Source: Paraflavitalea sp. CAU 1676
GTDB taxonomy: Bacteria > Bacteroidota > Bacteroidia > Chitinophagales > Chitinophagaceae
NCBI RefSeq assembly: GCF_029223285.1
Contig: NZ_JARHUJ010000011.1
Span: 186,001-250,000 of the forward strand
DNA: 64,000 nucleotides
Direction of reading: 5' to 3'
In this document: positions 25,793 to 34,371 of the stretch, in pieces
Position numbering within the stretch: the stretch's first letter is position 1
Layout: every line of letters begins with the position of its first letter
The notes under the pieces: generated by a model
Seen by the model: the letters and a program-made list of their open reading frames with translations, nothing else
Told to the model about the DNA's origin: nothing
Database searches by the model: none
Translations under genes and position numbers: made by a program

Positions 25793-26490
25793 TCAACCAC
25801 CGGTTGGTAGGGCTGTTCGATGTAACCTTTTGAAGGTACCTTGAGGATATCCTGGTCGATCTGCTTTTTGCTGATCGAGGTAGCAGTATAAGTAATCTTT
25901 CCCTTTTTGTATTCGTACGTATATTTCAGCACCAGTCCGGGTATGCAGGCAAAGACGGGCTCTACGAGCGCGGGTTCCGTACGCTGTATCTGGCGGGTAA
26001 ACCACGCGGTGATGATCTTTCCGTCGGCAAGTGTGATCACCGCTTTGTTGCAGGCATAGCCGGATACGAAGGCGGTATCGTCGGCCAGTTTACAGCTGGC
26101 TTGTCCGTATTTCGCGTTGTATTGTTTCCACTGTTCTGCATTGAGGTACACCTTGTTCTTGTTCTTCCCCGACTCCTTGACGATGGCTGCAGTACGCTCT
26201 TCGTTGCCGGGAGGCAGCATAAAGATGCTTTGCATGCGCATGAGGCTTACCAGTCGCAGGCGTACGAGGCCATTGCTGATGAACAGGGTCTTGGTGCCGC
26301 CATTGTAGGCTTCACCAATGCCAACGCTTCTTTTCCTGGATTTGCTGAGTTCGATCGTGTAAGTGACGGTAAGGTCATCGACCGATTTAAGCGGTACCAG
26401 CTCTTTGGGCGGGGCAGTTTGGGGCGCCTGCGTCAGTGACATGGTGACGAAAGCGATTGCTACGGTATAAAAGAGGTTCGTGCGTGACAT
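25774..26490 (-). CDS. GLPGLI-like secreted protein
   Basis: A 238-residue protein with signal peptide (MSRTNLFYTVAIAFVTMSLTQ). The domain runs VDDLTVTYTIELSK, then an AWFT segment and CIPGLVLKYTYEY at about 190; these resemble the AWYT and GLPGLIL signatures of the Bacteroidota GLPGLI family (TIGR01200), though more diverged. Function unknown in the family. It is convergent with the LPS permease and lies downstream of the ECF sigma/anti-sigma pair in the same direction, so it may belong to that operon. Confidence 0.6.
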   Translation of the reverse strand: MSRTNLFYTVAIAFVTMSLTQAPQTAPPKELVPLKSVDDLTVTYTIELSKSRKRSVGIGEAYNGGTKTLFISNGLVRLRLVSLMRMQSIFMLPPGNEERTAAIVKESGKNKNKVYLNAEQWKQYNAKYGQASCKLADDTAFVSGYACNKAVITLADGKIITAWFTRQIQRTEPALVEPVFACIPGLVLKYTYEYKKGKITYTATSISKKQIDQDILKVPSKGYIEQPYQPVVDQPSAG

Positions 26491-26523
26491 GGTCTTCGGG
26501 TGGAATGAAAGGTCATTCCCAGG

Positions 26524-27498
26524 TTAATAATTAAAAATGAATTCAGCCAGGTCTATCGGATCCAGGGGGTTCTGCCGTCTGCTCCTGTCGAACTGGTGTT
26601 CGTCGGCCAGCTTCCACTTTTCCAATCTTTCCATTTCCTTCCTTGCCCGGCGCGTTGGTGTACCTTTCGATCTTCGCTGGTACATTTTGCGCAGGTTATT
26701 CATCATGTTCTCCGAGATCGTAAAATAGCTGTATTGATCAAGCCTTACCATCTTTTCGCCCTCTTCCTCTTCAGTGAGGAAGGAAGGCAATTCCTTGTAC
26801 TGATAGCTGGCCAGGGTGACGATAAAATCATTATCGATGAGGCCGATACCCTCATCGCCAATTAAGAACGTATTACTGCTGAAATAATTTTCTGTGTGGA
26901 CATTATCATAGGCCTGATACCGGGCCATATCGGCCGGCGGCTGCGGGGATGGCGCCGGCGTTGCGGGCACCTGGGGCGCGGGGACTTCTTGTACCGGCTG
27001 CTGTTGTGTCGTAGACGTTTCAGTCACAACCGGTTGGCTCCTGTTCAACCGGTATATTCCCCACCCCGCTATGAGCAGCAGGCAGGCCGCCGCTGCGATC
27101 CTGAACCAGAGAAAGGCCTTGCGCTTTCCGCCCACCGTTTCTTCGATCCCTGGTAACAGGCTTTCGTGGGGTGTGGATGGTTCGATCGGTTCCTGATGGA
27201 CAACAGTCGCCGCTTCGCGCAGTATTTGCTCAAAGGCCCCGGCAGGGGGCGCCTGCTCATGCGACTGCAAGCCGGCCAGCATCGGTGTATGTACCGTTGC
27301 CTGCAATATGGCCGCCGGCAGCCAGGCTGGTGGCTGCTGTTCGAACTCTTGTAAAGGCTGCCAGGCACCCAGCCATTGAACGTCAGGATCGGGCGCAGCT
27401 TCCTGCTCCAGCCTCGCCAGCAAGCGCTGGAAGGCGGCAGCCGGGGGCTGTACCTCATAGTCGCGCAGGCGACTTAGTATAGTGATCCTGTTATCCAT
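26524..27498 (-). CDS. Putative anti-sigma-factor-like membrane protein
   Basis: A 324-residue single-pass protein. The cytoplasmic N-terminal 125 residues contain repeats of the type PPAxAFxxIL (YEVQPPAAAFQRLLARL, EQAPPAGAFEQILREA and a weaker QQPPAWLPAAILQ). One transmembrane helix at about 128-147 (FRIAAAACLLLIAGWGIYRL), a Pro/Gln/Thr-rich linker, and a periplasmic C-terminal domain follow. The gene overlaps the ECF sigma gene by 8 bp, and position plus topology suggest it binds that sigma. The zinc-binding HxxxCxxC motif of many anti-sigmas is absent, so this is inference. Confidence 0.65.
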   Translation of the reverse strand: MDNRITILSRLRDYEVQPPAAAFQRLLARLEQEAAPDPDVQWLGAWQPLQEFEQQPPAWLPAAILQATVHTPMLAGLQSHEQAPPAGAFEQILREAATVVHQEPIEPSTPHESLLPGIEETVGGKRKAFLWFRIAAAACLLLIAGWGIYRLNRSQPVVTETSTTQQQPVQEVPAPQVPATPAPSPQPPADMARYQAYDNVHTENYFSSNTFLIGDEGIGLIDNDFIVTLASYQYKELPSFLTEEEEGEKMVRLDQYSYFTISENMMNNLRKMYQRRSKGTPTRRARKEMERLEKWKLADEHQFDRSRRQNPLDPIDLAEFIFNY

Positions 27499-28039
27499 TG
27501 GTTTCCTTGAATAATTTCTGCAGATAAACCCTGGCCCTGAACAATTGCGAACGGCTACCCTCTTCCGATATATCCAGCATTTCTCCGATCTCTTTATGGT
27601 TGTACCCTTCTACGAGGTACAGATTGATGACCGTACGGTAGCCATCGGGCATGGTGCCGATCATCTTCATCAGTTCATCGTTCGTGAGCTTGTCATAGCC
27701 GCTCAGCCCATCAGCAGCCAGTTCTATTTCGTCGCTGATAGCAGTAAGTACTATTTTCTTCTTTTTGATGAAATCAATACAGGTGCCAACAAAGATCCTG
27801 CGGGCCCATCCCTCGAAGGAACCATCGCCCCTGAACCCCGACAGGTGCCTGTAGAGTTTTACGAAACCTTCCTGGAAGCAATCGTTGGCATCATTGGCAT
27901 TGCCGGCATAACGCAGACAGAGGCTGTACATCCGCCCGGCGATATGATCGTAGAGTTGCTGAAAGGCTTTGTTGTCGCCATTAGCAGCTTGTTGGGTTAA
28001 GACCTCAAAATGAGGAGGGGCGTTGCGTACAGGTTCCAT
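27491..28039 (-). CDS. RNA polymerase ECF sigma factor
   Basis: A 182-residue sigma-70 family factor: region 2 (AFQQLYDHIAGRMYSLCLRY; DCFQEGFVKLYRHL; FEGWARRIFVGTCIDF) and region 4 (DGYRTVINLYLVEGYNHKEIGEMLDISEEGSRSQLFRARVYLQKL). It is of the Bacteroidota ECF type. The 8-bp overlap with the membrane protein downstream indicates translational coupling with an anti-sigma. A possible -7 sequence GATATTTG lies about 8 bp before the start. Confidence 0.93.
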   Translation of the reverse strand: MEPVRNAPPHFEVLTQQAANGDNKAFQQLYDHIAGRMYSLCLRYAGNANDANDCFQEGFVKLYRHLSGFRGDGSFEGWARRIFVGTCIDFIKKKKIVLTAISDEIELAADGLSGYDKLTNDELMKMIGTMPDGYRTVINLYLVEGYNHKEIGEMLDISEEGSRSQLFRARVYLQKLFKETNG

Positions 28040-28448
28040 CCAACAAATATCAGGTTTTTCCCTATTCCCGGCGATGCCCCACTATGTTAATCACTGTTTG
28101 TGGGTAATTCAAAAAAAGTGACTTTTTTTTCCCGGCGGCGAAACGTTTGGAAATGAAGTCCGGTCTAAACATTGGAATCAGTGCTGAAACCGGATTATAG
28201 TTTGTTGATCAAACCCTTACACTTTAGTGCTTACCTCCCCCACATCCTTTGGGAAGTTCATGTTTGGCAGCGGTCGGATGCTGGCTGTATCTGGGTAGAA
28301 CGAAAGTCCGTACCCCGAACAGTAACACAGACAATGATTAACAGGTGGTGGTTTTCCCTTAAACGTTTAGTTCTCTGGGGTGAATTTGTATGCCGGCCGG
28401 CGGGCGGAGTGGTTTTTTCCCGTTGCCGGCATCTTTTCACTCCGGATA

Positions 28449-28464
28449 CTACATGATAATGTAG
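28449..28464. promoter_or_regulatory. Putative operator, copy 1 (CTACATGATAATGTAG)
   Basis: Perfect 6-bp inverted repeat (CTACAT/ATGTAG) around GATA. Its centre lies 34 bp from the centre of the -7 box at 28487-28494. A second copy with identical spacing is at 29158. Confidence 0.7.
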
Positions 28465-28486
28465 CGGATATCGTATTTTAGGATAC

Positions 28487-28494
28487 TACCTTTA
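28487..28494 (+). promoter_or_regulatory. -7 box of the NarL-type regulator (TACCTTTA)
   Basis: One mismatch to TAnnTTTG; 8 bp before the ATG. A weakened box with an upstream operator is what an activator-dependent promoter would look like. Confidence 0.5.
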
Positions 28495-28502
28495 ACAAGC
28501 TA

Positions 28503-29138
28503 ATGGCAATCAAGATCCTACTATACGACGACAATGAAGCGCTGCGGCAAAGCATGGAAACCCTGCTGAGTGAAGAGCCCGACCTGGAGTTCATGGCCGG
28601 TATTCCCAATGCAGAGACCGTAGAAACAGATGTGCGGCAACTGGAGCCGGATGTGATACTGATGGACATAGATATGCCTGGTGTAAATGGCGTAGAGGCC
28701 GTGCGGCGCATCCGCAAATTTGCCGGCGAGCTGCCCATCATCATGCTGACCGTTTTCGACGACAATGAAAATATCTTCCGCGCCATTTGTGCCGGCGCCA
28801 GTGGTTATATCCTCAAAAGATACGCTTCGCTCGAAGTGCCCGCAGCCGTACGCAATGTACTGTCGGGCGGCGCTCCCATGACGGGTACAGTAGCCCGCAA
28901 AGTATTGTTGATGATCCCTCCGGCCCACAATCCCGACCAGGAAAAGACCGACCTTTCCGAAAAAGAGATCAGCATCCTGCAACTGCTGGTACAGGGTTTC
29001 AGCTACAAGATGATCGCTGCCCAGCTAAAGATCAGCCACGATACGGTGCGCTTCTACATCAAAAAGATCTACGACAAACTTCATGTACATTCCGCTACCG
29101 AAGCGGTTTCCAAAGCCATTAAAGACGGACTGGTATAA
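28503..29138 (+). CDS. Orphan NarL/LuxR-type response regulator
   Basis: A 211-residue regulator: receiver with acidic pair D9-D10, phospho-acceptor D55 (VILMDIDMPG), T83 (MLTVFDDNE) and K105 (YILKRYA); then a LuxR/GerE helix-turn-helix at about 145-205 (LSEKEISILQLLVQGFSYKMIAAQL ... DTVRFYIKKIYDKL). No histidine kinase is adjacent. The same inverted repeat stands before this gene and before the next, so it is probably autoregulatory and controls the secreted-protein pair at 29223-31411. Confidence 0.93.
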   Translation: MAIKILLYDDNEALRQSMETLLSEEPDLEFMAGIPNAETVETDVRQLEPDVILMDIDMPGVNGVEAVRRIRKFAGELPIIMLTVFDDNENIFRAICAGASGYILKRYASLEVPAAVRNVLSGGAPMTGTVARKVLLMIPPAHNPDQEKTDLSEKEISILQLLVQGFSYKMIAAQLKISHDTVRFYIKKIYDKLHVHSATEAVSKAIKDGLV

Positions 29139-29155
29139 AAAGCTACAACGCTTTC

Positions 29156-29175
29156 CACTACATGATGATGTAGTG
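29156..29175. promoter_or_regulatory. Putative operator, copy 2 (CTACATGATGATGTAG)
   Basis: An 8-bp inverted repeat (CACTACAT/ATGTAGTG) with the same GAT core as the copy at 28449. Its centre is again 34 bp from the centre of the downstream -7 box, i.e. close to -41 from the predicted start of transcription. Confidence 0.75.
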
Positions 29176-29195
29176 TATGCCTTGATGGTACTGTT

Positions 29196-29203
29196 TAGTT
29201 TTG
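29196..29203 (+). promoter_or_regulatory. -7 box (TAGTTTTG) of the VGIG secreted-protein operon
   Basis: Exact TAnnTTTG match 19 bp before the ATG at 29223 and 34 bp (centre to centre) from operator copy 2. Confidence 0.65.
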
Positions 29204-29222
29204 GTACAAACAGTAACCACTC

Positions 29223-29867
29223 ATGAAACAACTATCCATCCTGCTGCTATTAGTAATCTCTTTTACCACCCATGCTCAAAATGTCGGCATCGGCGTACCC
29301 GCGCCCCTCTATAAACTCGACGTGTACAGTCCCGTTGGCCCGGTGGCGCGATTCACCGGCTCTTCGGCCATGTACATGACCCTGTACGAAAGCAATTTTT
29401 ACCGGGGCTATTTAGGCTCCTGGGCGGGGTCGGCCGAGGATGTAGACTTTGGTACCGGTGGCGGCAATACTACCGGCAGCGTTCACCTTACAATACAAGG
29501 TATTCCCAAGCTTTCCGTTACTGCCAGTGGTTCCGTCGATGTGCAGAACGAACTCACCCGCAGCTCCAAAACAGGCAACGCCAACCTTTTGCCGATCGCC
29601 TATGGCAATATCAGCGCTGCAGGCTTCGTCCAGGCTAGTAGCGGCAATGTTTCGGTGAGCCACACTATTACCGGCTTTTATGACATCACGATCACCGGCG
29701 AAAACTACCAGTTTCAACAATACATTACCGTGGTGACGCCCATCGGCAGCACTACACCCGTTATATCCACCACTGGCAGTGGTGCCGGCAGGCTGCAGGT
29801 ATTCCTGTATAGCATAACTGGTGCTGATATCGATGGCAATTTTCATTTCGTGATCTATAAACCATAA
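29223..29867 (+). CDS. Secreted 'VGIG...KLDV' protein (tail-fibre-like)
   Basis: A 214-residue protein with signal peptide MKQLSILLLLVISFTTHAQ. The mature N-terminus NVGIGVPAPLYKLDVYSP is the hallmark of a group of Bacteroidota secreted, often tail-fibre- or adhesin-like proteins (consensus VGIGTTNPTxKLDV). Gly/Thr/Ser-rich beta structure follows, and the protein ends in a compact IYKP. Function is not known; a surface or extracellular filament role is inference. It is 6 bp from the next gene, so the two are one operon. Confidence 0.75.
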   Translation: MKQLSILLLLVISFTTHAQNVGIGVPAPLYKLDVYSPVGPVARFTGSSAMYMTLYESNFYRGYLGSWAGSAEDVDFGTGGGNTTGSVHLTIQGIPKLSVTASGSVDVQNELTRSSKTGNANLLPIAYGNISAAGFVQASSGNVSVSHTITGFYDITITGENYQFQQYITVVTPIGSTTPVISTTGSGAGRLQVFLYSITGADIDGNFHFVIYKP

Positions 29868-29872
29868 CTCCA

Positions 29873-31411
29873 ATGCCATCCACTTTGAGAAAATTATTCT
29901 TTGCGGTACTGCCGGCAGTTAGCTGCTGCTTACCAGCCATGACGCAGGTGTATGTGCAATCCGGGGCCGATATTCGCATTCAATCAGGCGTTGAATTTGT
30001 TGTTCAGGGAGATATCAGTCTTGAGGCAGGCAGCGTATTGATCAACGCCGGCACGATCCTGCTGGGCAATAGTGCGGGGTATAGCGCCAACTTCACCGAC
30101 CAAACCATTACTCCCTACCAATATGGTACCGGGAGGATCGTCTTCAACAGTAGCATGCCACAAACGATCCAAACGCTGAATGTTTTCGGAAGCCTGGAAA
30201 TGAGCGGATATGACCTGCAATTCGCGAGTTCGGTATCTGCCCTCAAGTGGTACCTCAACCAGGGCAGGATCCGCACGCTCACGCACTCCGCTGTAGTGAC
30301 CGGTATGGATGAGCTGGCAATCGAAGCATCTCCTTCGAATGTTAATTATAGCCAATGCTGGATCAATGGCAGTATAAGGCGTTTCATTAACCCGGCATTG
30401 ACCAATAAATACACATTTCCCCTGGGGCTTTCTTCTGGCGTGTATCTCGCCGAAATGGACAACCTGATGGCCAATCCACTCAACAACATCAGCTATATCG
30501 ACGCATCTTTTCAACCCAAACTGGGTACCGATGCGGGACTGGTTGTAACCGAAGCAGGCGCCTCCTATACCGGCATTCATAACGCAGGCATCTGGCACCT
30601 GAGCCCGAATGGAACACCCACTACCGGCCAATACGACCTGCGTGTATACATAAATGGCTTTACAGGCTTAAGCGACAACCTGTTCACCATCCTGCGCAGA
30701 CCCGAAGCCTCTTCCAATGGCGCCGACTGGTCGGTGCCAACCGGTAGTCATGTAAATGCTACTGGAGGATTGGGCCGGCTCGTAGCACATGGCTATGCAC
30801 AACGCAACAAGCTGAGTACCTTCAGCGAATTCGGCATTGGCCTGCTGGCAACGACCTTACCGGTGAGCCTGACGCAGTTTAACCTGAAGCGCCATACTGA
30901 CACGCAGGTATTGGTGGGATGGCAAACCCAAACGGAGCACAATAATCAGGGCTTTTACGTTGAAAGAAGGCTGGACACAGAAACGGACTTCACCAATAAA
31001 GGATTTGTTGCCTCCAAAGCAGCTAATGGTAACAGTGTGATGCCCATCGACTATTCCTTCACCGACAACAACAACTATCCTGGCATCGCCTATTACCGGC
31101 TGAAACAGGTAGACCTCGATGATCGTGCTTATTATTCCATGATCAAAGCGATCAAAGGCGGCGCCGGTGTGAACGTATTGATATGGCCCAACCCCAGCGA
31201 AGGACAGTTTAGCATTCGCCTGGAGGGCATCAACGACCCTAAAGAAGCCCTTATTACCGACCTGAGCGGTAAGCTTGTTCAAAAGTTTAGCATCAGAGGC
31301 ACACAAGCGGTAAACATTCATAACCTGCCGGCCGGCACCTATGTCCTTACAATTCCCCATGCGTTTGGAATGGGCCAGGCATTTAAGGAAAAAGTAATGG
31401 TAGTGCGGTAG
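29873..31411 (+). CDS. T9SS-secreted protein with C-terminal sorting domain
   Basis: A 512-residue protein: signal peptide (MPSTLRKLFFAVLPAVSCCLP), a beta-helix-like N-terminal region (VQSGADIRIQSGVEFVVQGDISLEAGSVLINAG), a middle domain, then a type-A T9SS sorting domain from about 440 (IWPNPSEGQFSIRLEG ... NLPAGTYVLTI). It should be exported by PorKLMN/SprA machinery and attached to or released from the surface. The function of the middle part is unrecognised. It is the second gene of the operon under operator copy 2; the CDF transporter follows after 9 bp. Confidence 0.85.
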   Translation: MPSTLRKLFFAVLPAVSCCLPAMTQVYVQSGADIRIQSGVEFVVQGDISLEAGSVLINAGTILLGNSAGYSANFTDQTITPYQYGTGRIVFNSSMPQTIQTLNVFGSLEMSGYDLQFASSVSALKWYLNQGRIRTLTHSAVVTGMDELAIEASPSNVNYSQCWINGSIRRFINPALTNKYTFPLGLSSGVYLAEMDNLMANPLNNISYIDASFQPKLGTDAGLVVTEAGASYTGIHNAGIWHLSPNGTPTTGQYDLRVYINGFTGLSDNLFTILRRPEASSNGADWSVPTGSHVNATGGLGRLVAHGYAQRNKLSTFSEFGIGLLATTLPVSLTQFNLKRHTDTQVLVGWQTQTEHNNQGFYVERRLDTETDFTNKGFVASKAANGNSVMPIDYSFTDNNNYPGIAYYRLKQVDLDDRAYYSMIKAIKGGAGVNVLIWPNPSEGQFSIRLEGINDPKEALITDLSGKLVQKFSIRGTQAVNIHNLPAGTYVLTIPHAFGMGQAFKEKVMVVR

Positions 31412-31420
31412 GCGGCACAA

Positions 31421-32452
31421 TTGAATAAATTCTACTTTTACGGCAAATTGGCCGAAGTGGAAACAGGAAGGGAAAATCTTCGCATACAGAAATGGGTAGT
31501 ATCGATAGGCGTGTGCCTGTTCCTTATCAAGATCGTTGCTTATTTTCTGACGCGCTCGGTAGCGATATTGACGGACGCTTTGGAAAGCACCGTCAATGTC
31601 ATTGCCGGCTTTATTGGTCTATATAGTTTGTTTGTGGCTGCCAAGCCACGCGATGAGAACCATCCTTATGGACATGGGAAGGCCGAGTTCCTGTCGGCCG
31701 CCGTAGAAGGCACTTTGATCGGAGTGGCGGGCTTGTTCATCATCTATGAAGCGATCGACAACCTGCTGCATCCACGCGAATTGCAAAAACTCGACTACGG
31801 TATCATACTGGTAGCCTTTACCGCCCTGGTGAATTTTGCCATGGGTTATTACAGCGTGCGCCAGGGAAAGAAAAACAATTCACTGGCCCTTGTTGCGAGC
31901 GGCAAACATTTACAATCCGACACTTACTCAACCCTTGGCATCATCGTTGGCCTTGCTTTGATCTATGTGACGCACATTCAATGGATCGACGGGGTGGTTG
32001 CTATCTTGTTTGGTGTGCTCCTCATCATCACCGGCTACCGCATTTTGCGCAGCTCTATTGCCGGCATCATGGACGAGGCCGACCGGGATCTATTGCTGAA
32101 AATGGTTGACCTGCTCAACAAGCACCGCCGCGAGAACTGGATCGACCTGCACAACCTGCGCGTGATCAAATACGGCGGCCAGCTGCATGTAGATTGTCAC
32201 CTTACCGTGCCCTGGTATTTCAATGTGCATGAAGCACATCGCGAGATCGATGAGCTATCCAGCCTCATACGCAACGAATTTGGCTCCACGCTCGAATTGT
32301 TCGTACACTCCGACGGCTGCCTCGATTTCTCCTGCCGCATTTGCACCAAGAAGGATTGTACGGTTCGCCAGCAGCCTTTTGTTAAGCAGGTGCCCTGGAC
32401 GCTGGAAAACCTGGCCCAGAACAAGAAGCACCAGTTAAATCCCGGCGTGTGA
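31421..32452 (+). CDS. Cation diffusion facilitator (CDF) family transporter with C-terminal Cys cluster
   Basis: A 343-residue membrane protein, proton/divalent-metal antiporter. Six transmembrane helices; metal site residues D52 (LTDALES), H81-x3-H85 (HPYGHGKAEF), H163 and D167 (KHLQSD). The cytoplasmic C-terminal domain ends with a Cys cluster at C300, C305, C308 and C313 (CLDFSCRICTKKDC), probably a metal-binding extension. The start appears to be TTG at 31421, 9 bp after the preceding stop, so translation is likely coupled to the secreted protein. Confidence 0.9.
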   Translation: MNKFYFYGKLAEVETGRENLRIQKWVVSIGVCLFLIKIVAYFLTRSVAILTDALESTVNVIAGFIGLYSLFVAAKPRDENHPYGHGKAEFLSAAVEGTLIGVAGLFIIYEAIDNLLHPRELQKLDYGIILVAFTALVNFAMGYYSVRQGKKNNSLALVASGKHLQSDTYSTLGIIVGLALIYVTHIQWIDGVVAILFGVLLIITGYRILRSSIAGIMDEADRDLLLKMVDLLNKHRRENWIDLHNLRVIKYGGQLHVDCHLTVPWYFNVHEAHREIDELSSLIRNEFGSTLELFVHSDGCLDFSCRICTKKDCTVRQQPFVKQVPWTLENLAQNKKHQLNPGV

Positions 32453-32540
32453 AGGGGGGAGACGAGCCCGGCCGAGTTCCGGAAAACGGCCTATATTCGC
32501 TTCCCAATGACCTATTTCAGTTAAACATAAATCTGTCAAT

Positions 32541-33914
32541 ATGCAAGCCTGGAAAGACTATCAGGAGAAAAACAAGGAGAAATTCCTTAACGAGTTGCTT
32601 GAACTGTTGCGCATTCCGTCTATCAGTTCCAACAGCTCCAACAAGGAGGATATGAAGCTGTGTGCGGAAGCAGTGAAGCAGCGGTTGCTGGATGCCGGTG
32701 CAGCGACTGCGGCGGTGTACGAAACAGACGGACATCCGGTAGTATATGCAGAAAAGATCATTGACCCCAAGAAACCAACGGTACTGGTATACGGTCATTA
32801 CGATGTACAACCACCCGATCCGCTGAACCTTTGGCACAGTGGCCCTTTTGACCCCGTGATCAAGGATGGCAAAATATATGCCCGTGGCTCGGCCGATGAC
32901 AAGGGGCAGTTCTATATGCACGTAAAGGCATTGGAGATTTTAACCAGGACCAATTCGCAGGCTACCAATATCAAATTCCTGATCGAAGGCGAAGAAGAAG
33001 TTGGCTCGCCCAACCTCGGCAAATTTGTGGCTGCCCATAAAGACCTGTTGAAGTGTGATGTGATCCTCATCAGCGACTCGTCCATGATCAGCATGGAAAA
33101 CCCTTCCATCGATATCGGCGTGCGCGGCCTGGCCTATATCCAGGTGGAAGTGACCGCGGCCAACCGCGACCTGCACTCTGGAGTTTACGGCGGTGCAGTA
33201 GCCAACCCCATTACGATACTGGCAAAGATGATCGCATCATGCCACGATGAGAACAACCATATCACCATTCCCGGTTTTTACAACGATGTGGTAGAGGCGG
33301 GTCAGGAAGAACGCAACCTGATGGCACAGGCTCCCTATGATGAGGAAGAATACAAAAACGACCTCGGTGTAAAGGAACTGTGGGGTGAGAAAGGTTTTAC
33401 GACCAACGAACGCACCGGTATCCGCCCAACGATCGAGCTCAATGGCATCTGGGGTGGTTATACCGGCGAAGGCGCCAAGACCGTATTGCCATCTAAAGCA
33501 TACGCGAAGATCTCGGCCAGACTGGTACCCAATCAATCTTCGGAAAACATCACTGCCCTGTTGCTCGATTATTTCCGCAAAATTGCTCCTGCCTCCGTAA
33601 CGGTTGAAGCAGAGAACCTGCATGGTGGTGAACCTTATATGACGCCGATCGATTCGCTGGCTTACCAGGCTGCTGCCAAAGCCATCGAAACTACTTTCAA
33701 TAAGAAACCTGTTCCCGTACGCGGTGGCGGCAGTATTCCTATTTGCACTACCCTCGAACGCGAACTGGGGGTGAAGATCGTATTTATGGGATTTGGGCTG
33801 GACAGCGACAACCTGCACTCGCCCAATGAGAAGTTTGACCTGGTCAATTTCTACAAGGGCATCGAAACGATCCCTTATTTCCACCAGTATTTTGCGGAAT
33901 TCAATAAGGCCTGA
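32541..33914 (+). CDS. M20-family dipeptidase
   Basis: A 457-residue zinc peptidase. Metal and catalytic residues: H86 and D88 (YGHYDVQ), D119 (GSADDKGQ), E152/E153 (EGEEEVGS), with a dimerisation lid domain between about 200 and 390. This is the dipeptidase subgroup (carnosinase-like/PepV-related), cleaving dipeptides or small peptides in the cytosol. A possible -7 box TATATTCG lies at 32492. A strong terminator follows. Confidence 0.93.
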   Translation: MQAWKDYQEKNKEKFLNELLELLRIPSISSNSSNKEDMKLCAEAVKQRLLDAGAATAAVYETDGHPVVYAEKIIDPKKPTVLVYGHYDVQPPDPLNLWHSGPFDPVIKDGKIYARGSADDKGQFYMHVKALEILTRTNSQATNIKFLIEGEEEVGSPNLGKFVAAHKDLLKCDVILISDSSMISMENPSIDIGVRGLAYIQVEVTAANRDLHSGVYGGAVANPITILAKMIASCHDENNHITIPGFYNDVVEAGQEERNLMAQAPYDEEEYKNDLGVKELWGEKGFTTNERTGIRPTIELNGIWGGYTGEGAKTVLPSKAYAKISARLVPNQSSENITALLLDYFRKIAPASVTVEAENLHGGEPYMTPIDSLAYQAAAKAIETTFNKKPVPVRGGGSIPICTTLERELGVKIVFMGFGLDSDNLHSPNEKFDLVNFYKGIETIPYFHQYFAEFNKA

Positions 33915-33932
33915 TCGGCTTAAATATCATCA

Positions 33933-33962
33933 TCCCGGAGGCAGAACCTCCGGGATTTTTTA
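33933..33962 (+). terminator. Strong rho-independent terminator
   Basis: ATCCCGGAGG pairs perfectly with CCTCCGGGAT around CAGAA, followed by six T. It lies 18 bp after the dipeptidase stop. Confidence 0.92.
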
Positions 33963-33972
33963 ATTTTACACC

Positions 33973-34368
33973 ATGGGTACCGAAAAAGAAAAACTGAGGA
34001 TCGATAAATACCTGTGGGCCATTCGCCTGTTCAAAACGAGGGCGCTGGCTGCGGCTGCCTGCGATGCGGGAAAGGTTAAGCTGAATGATATGCCGGTAAA
34101 GCCATCGAAAACGGTTACGGTAGGCGACGAATACCATGTAAAGACCGAAGCGCGCCGCTGGCGGGTGAAAGTTGCTGCCTTATTGCATAACCGCGTGGCT
34201 TACTCAGAGGCCATCAAGTATTATACTGATATTACTCCTCCCGAAGAGCTGGAACGTCTGGAATTCCAGGCAGCGAGTTTCCATACCGGCAAGCGCCTCA
34301 GCAAGATTGGCCGTCCTACCAAAAAGCAGCGGCGCGAACTGGGCGATTTCTTCGAAGATGGTGAATAA
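33973..34368 (+). CDS. S4-domain RNA-binding protein (Hsp15/HslR-like)
   Basis: A 131-residue protein with an N-terminal S4 domain (LRIDKYLWAIRLFKTRALAAAACDAGKV), the layout of heat-shock protein 15, which binds stalled 50S subunits carrying nascent chains and helps recycle them. The C-terminus is basic (KRLSKIGRPTKKQRRELGDF). The promoter is uncertain: a near -7 box is only 4 bp before the ATG. Convergent with DUF5723. Confidence 0.88.
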   Translation: MGTEKEKLRIDKYLWAIRLFKTRALAAAACDAGKVKLNDMPVKPSKTVTVGDEYHVKTEARRWRVKVAALLHNRVAYSEAIKYYTDITPPEELERLEFQAASFHTGKRLSKIGRPTKKQRRELGDFFEDGE

Positions 34369-34371
34369 AAA

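Larger units (their letters stand above)
28040..28502. other. 463-bp intergenic region
   Basis: No gene is supported; an open frame at 28172-28456 has no family resemblance. It holds a long A/T palindrome (AAAAAAAGT and ACTTTTTTT, 28111-28129), a GTTTG/CAAAC inverted repeat near 28201, and at the right end the operator and promoter of the response regulator gene. Confidence 0.5.

Noticed and set aside
28172-28456. Open frame in the gap before the NarL-type regulator
   Set aside because: No start context or family resemblance, and it overlaps the operator at 28449.
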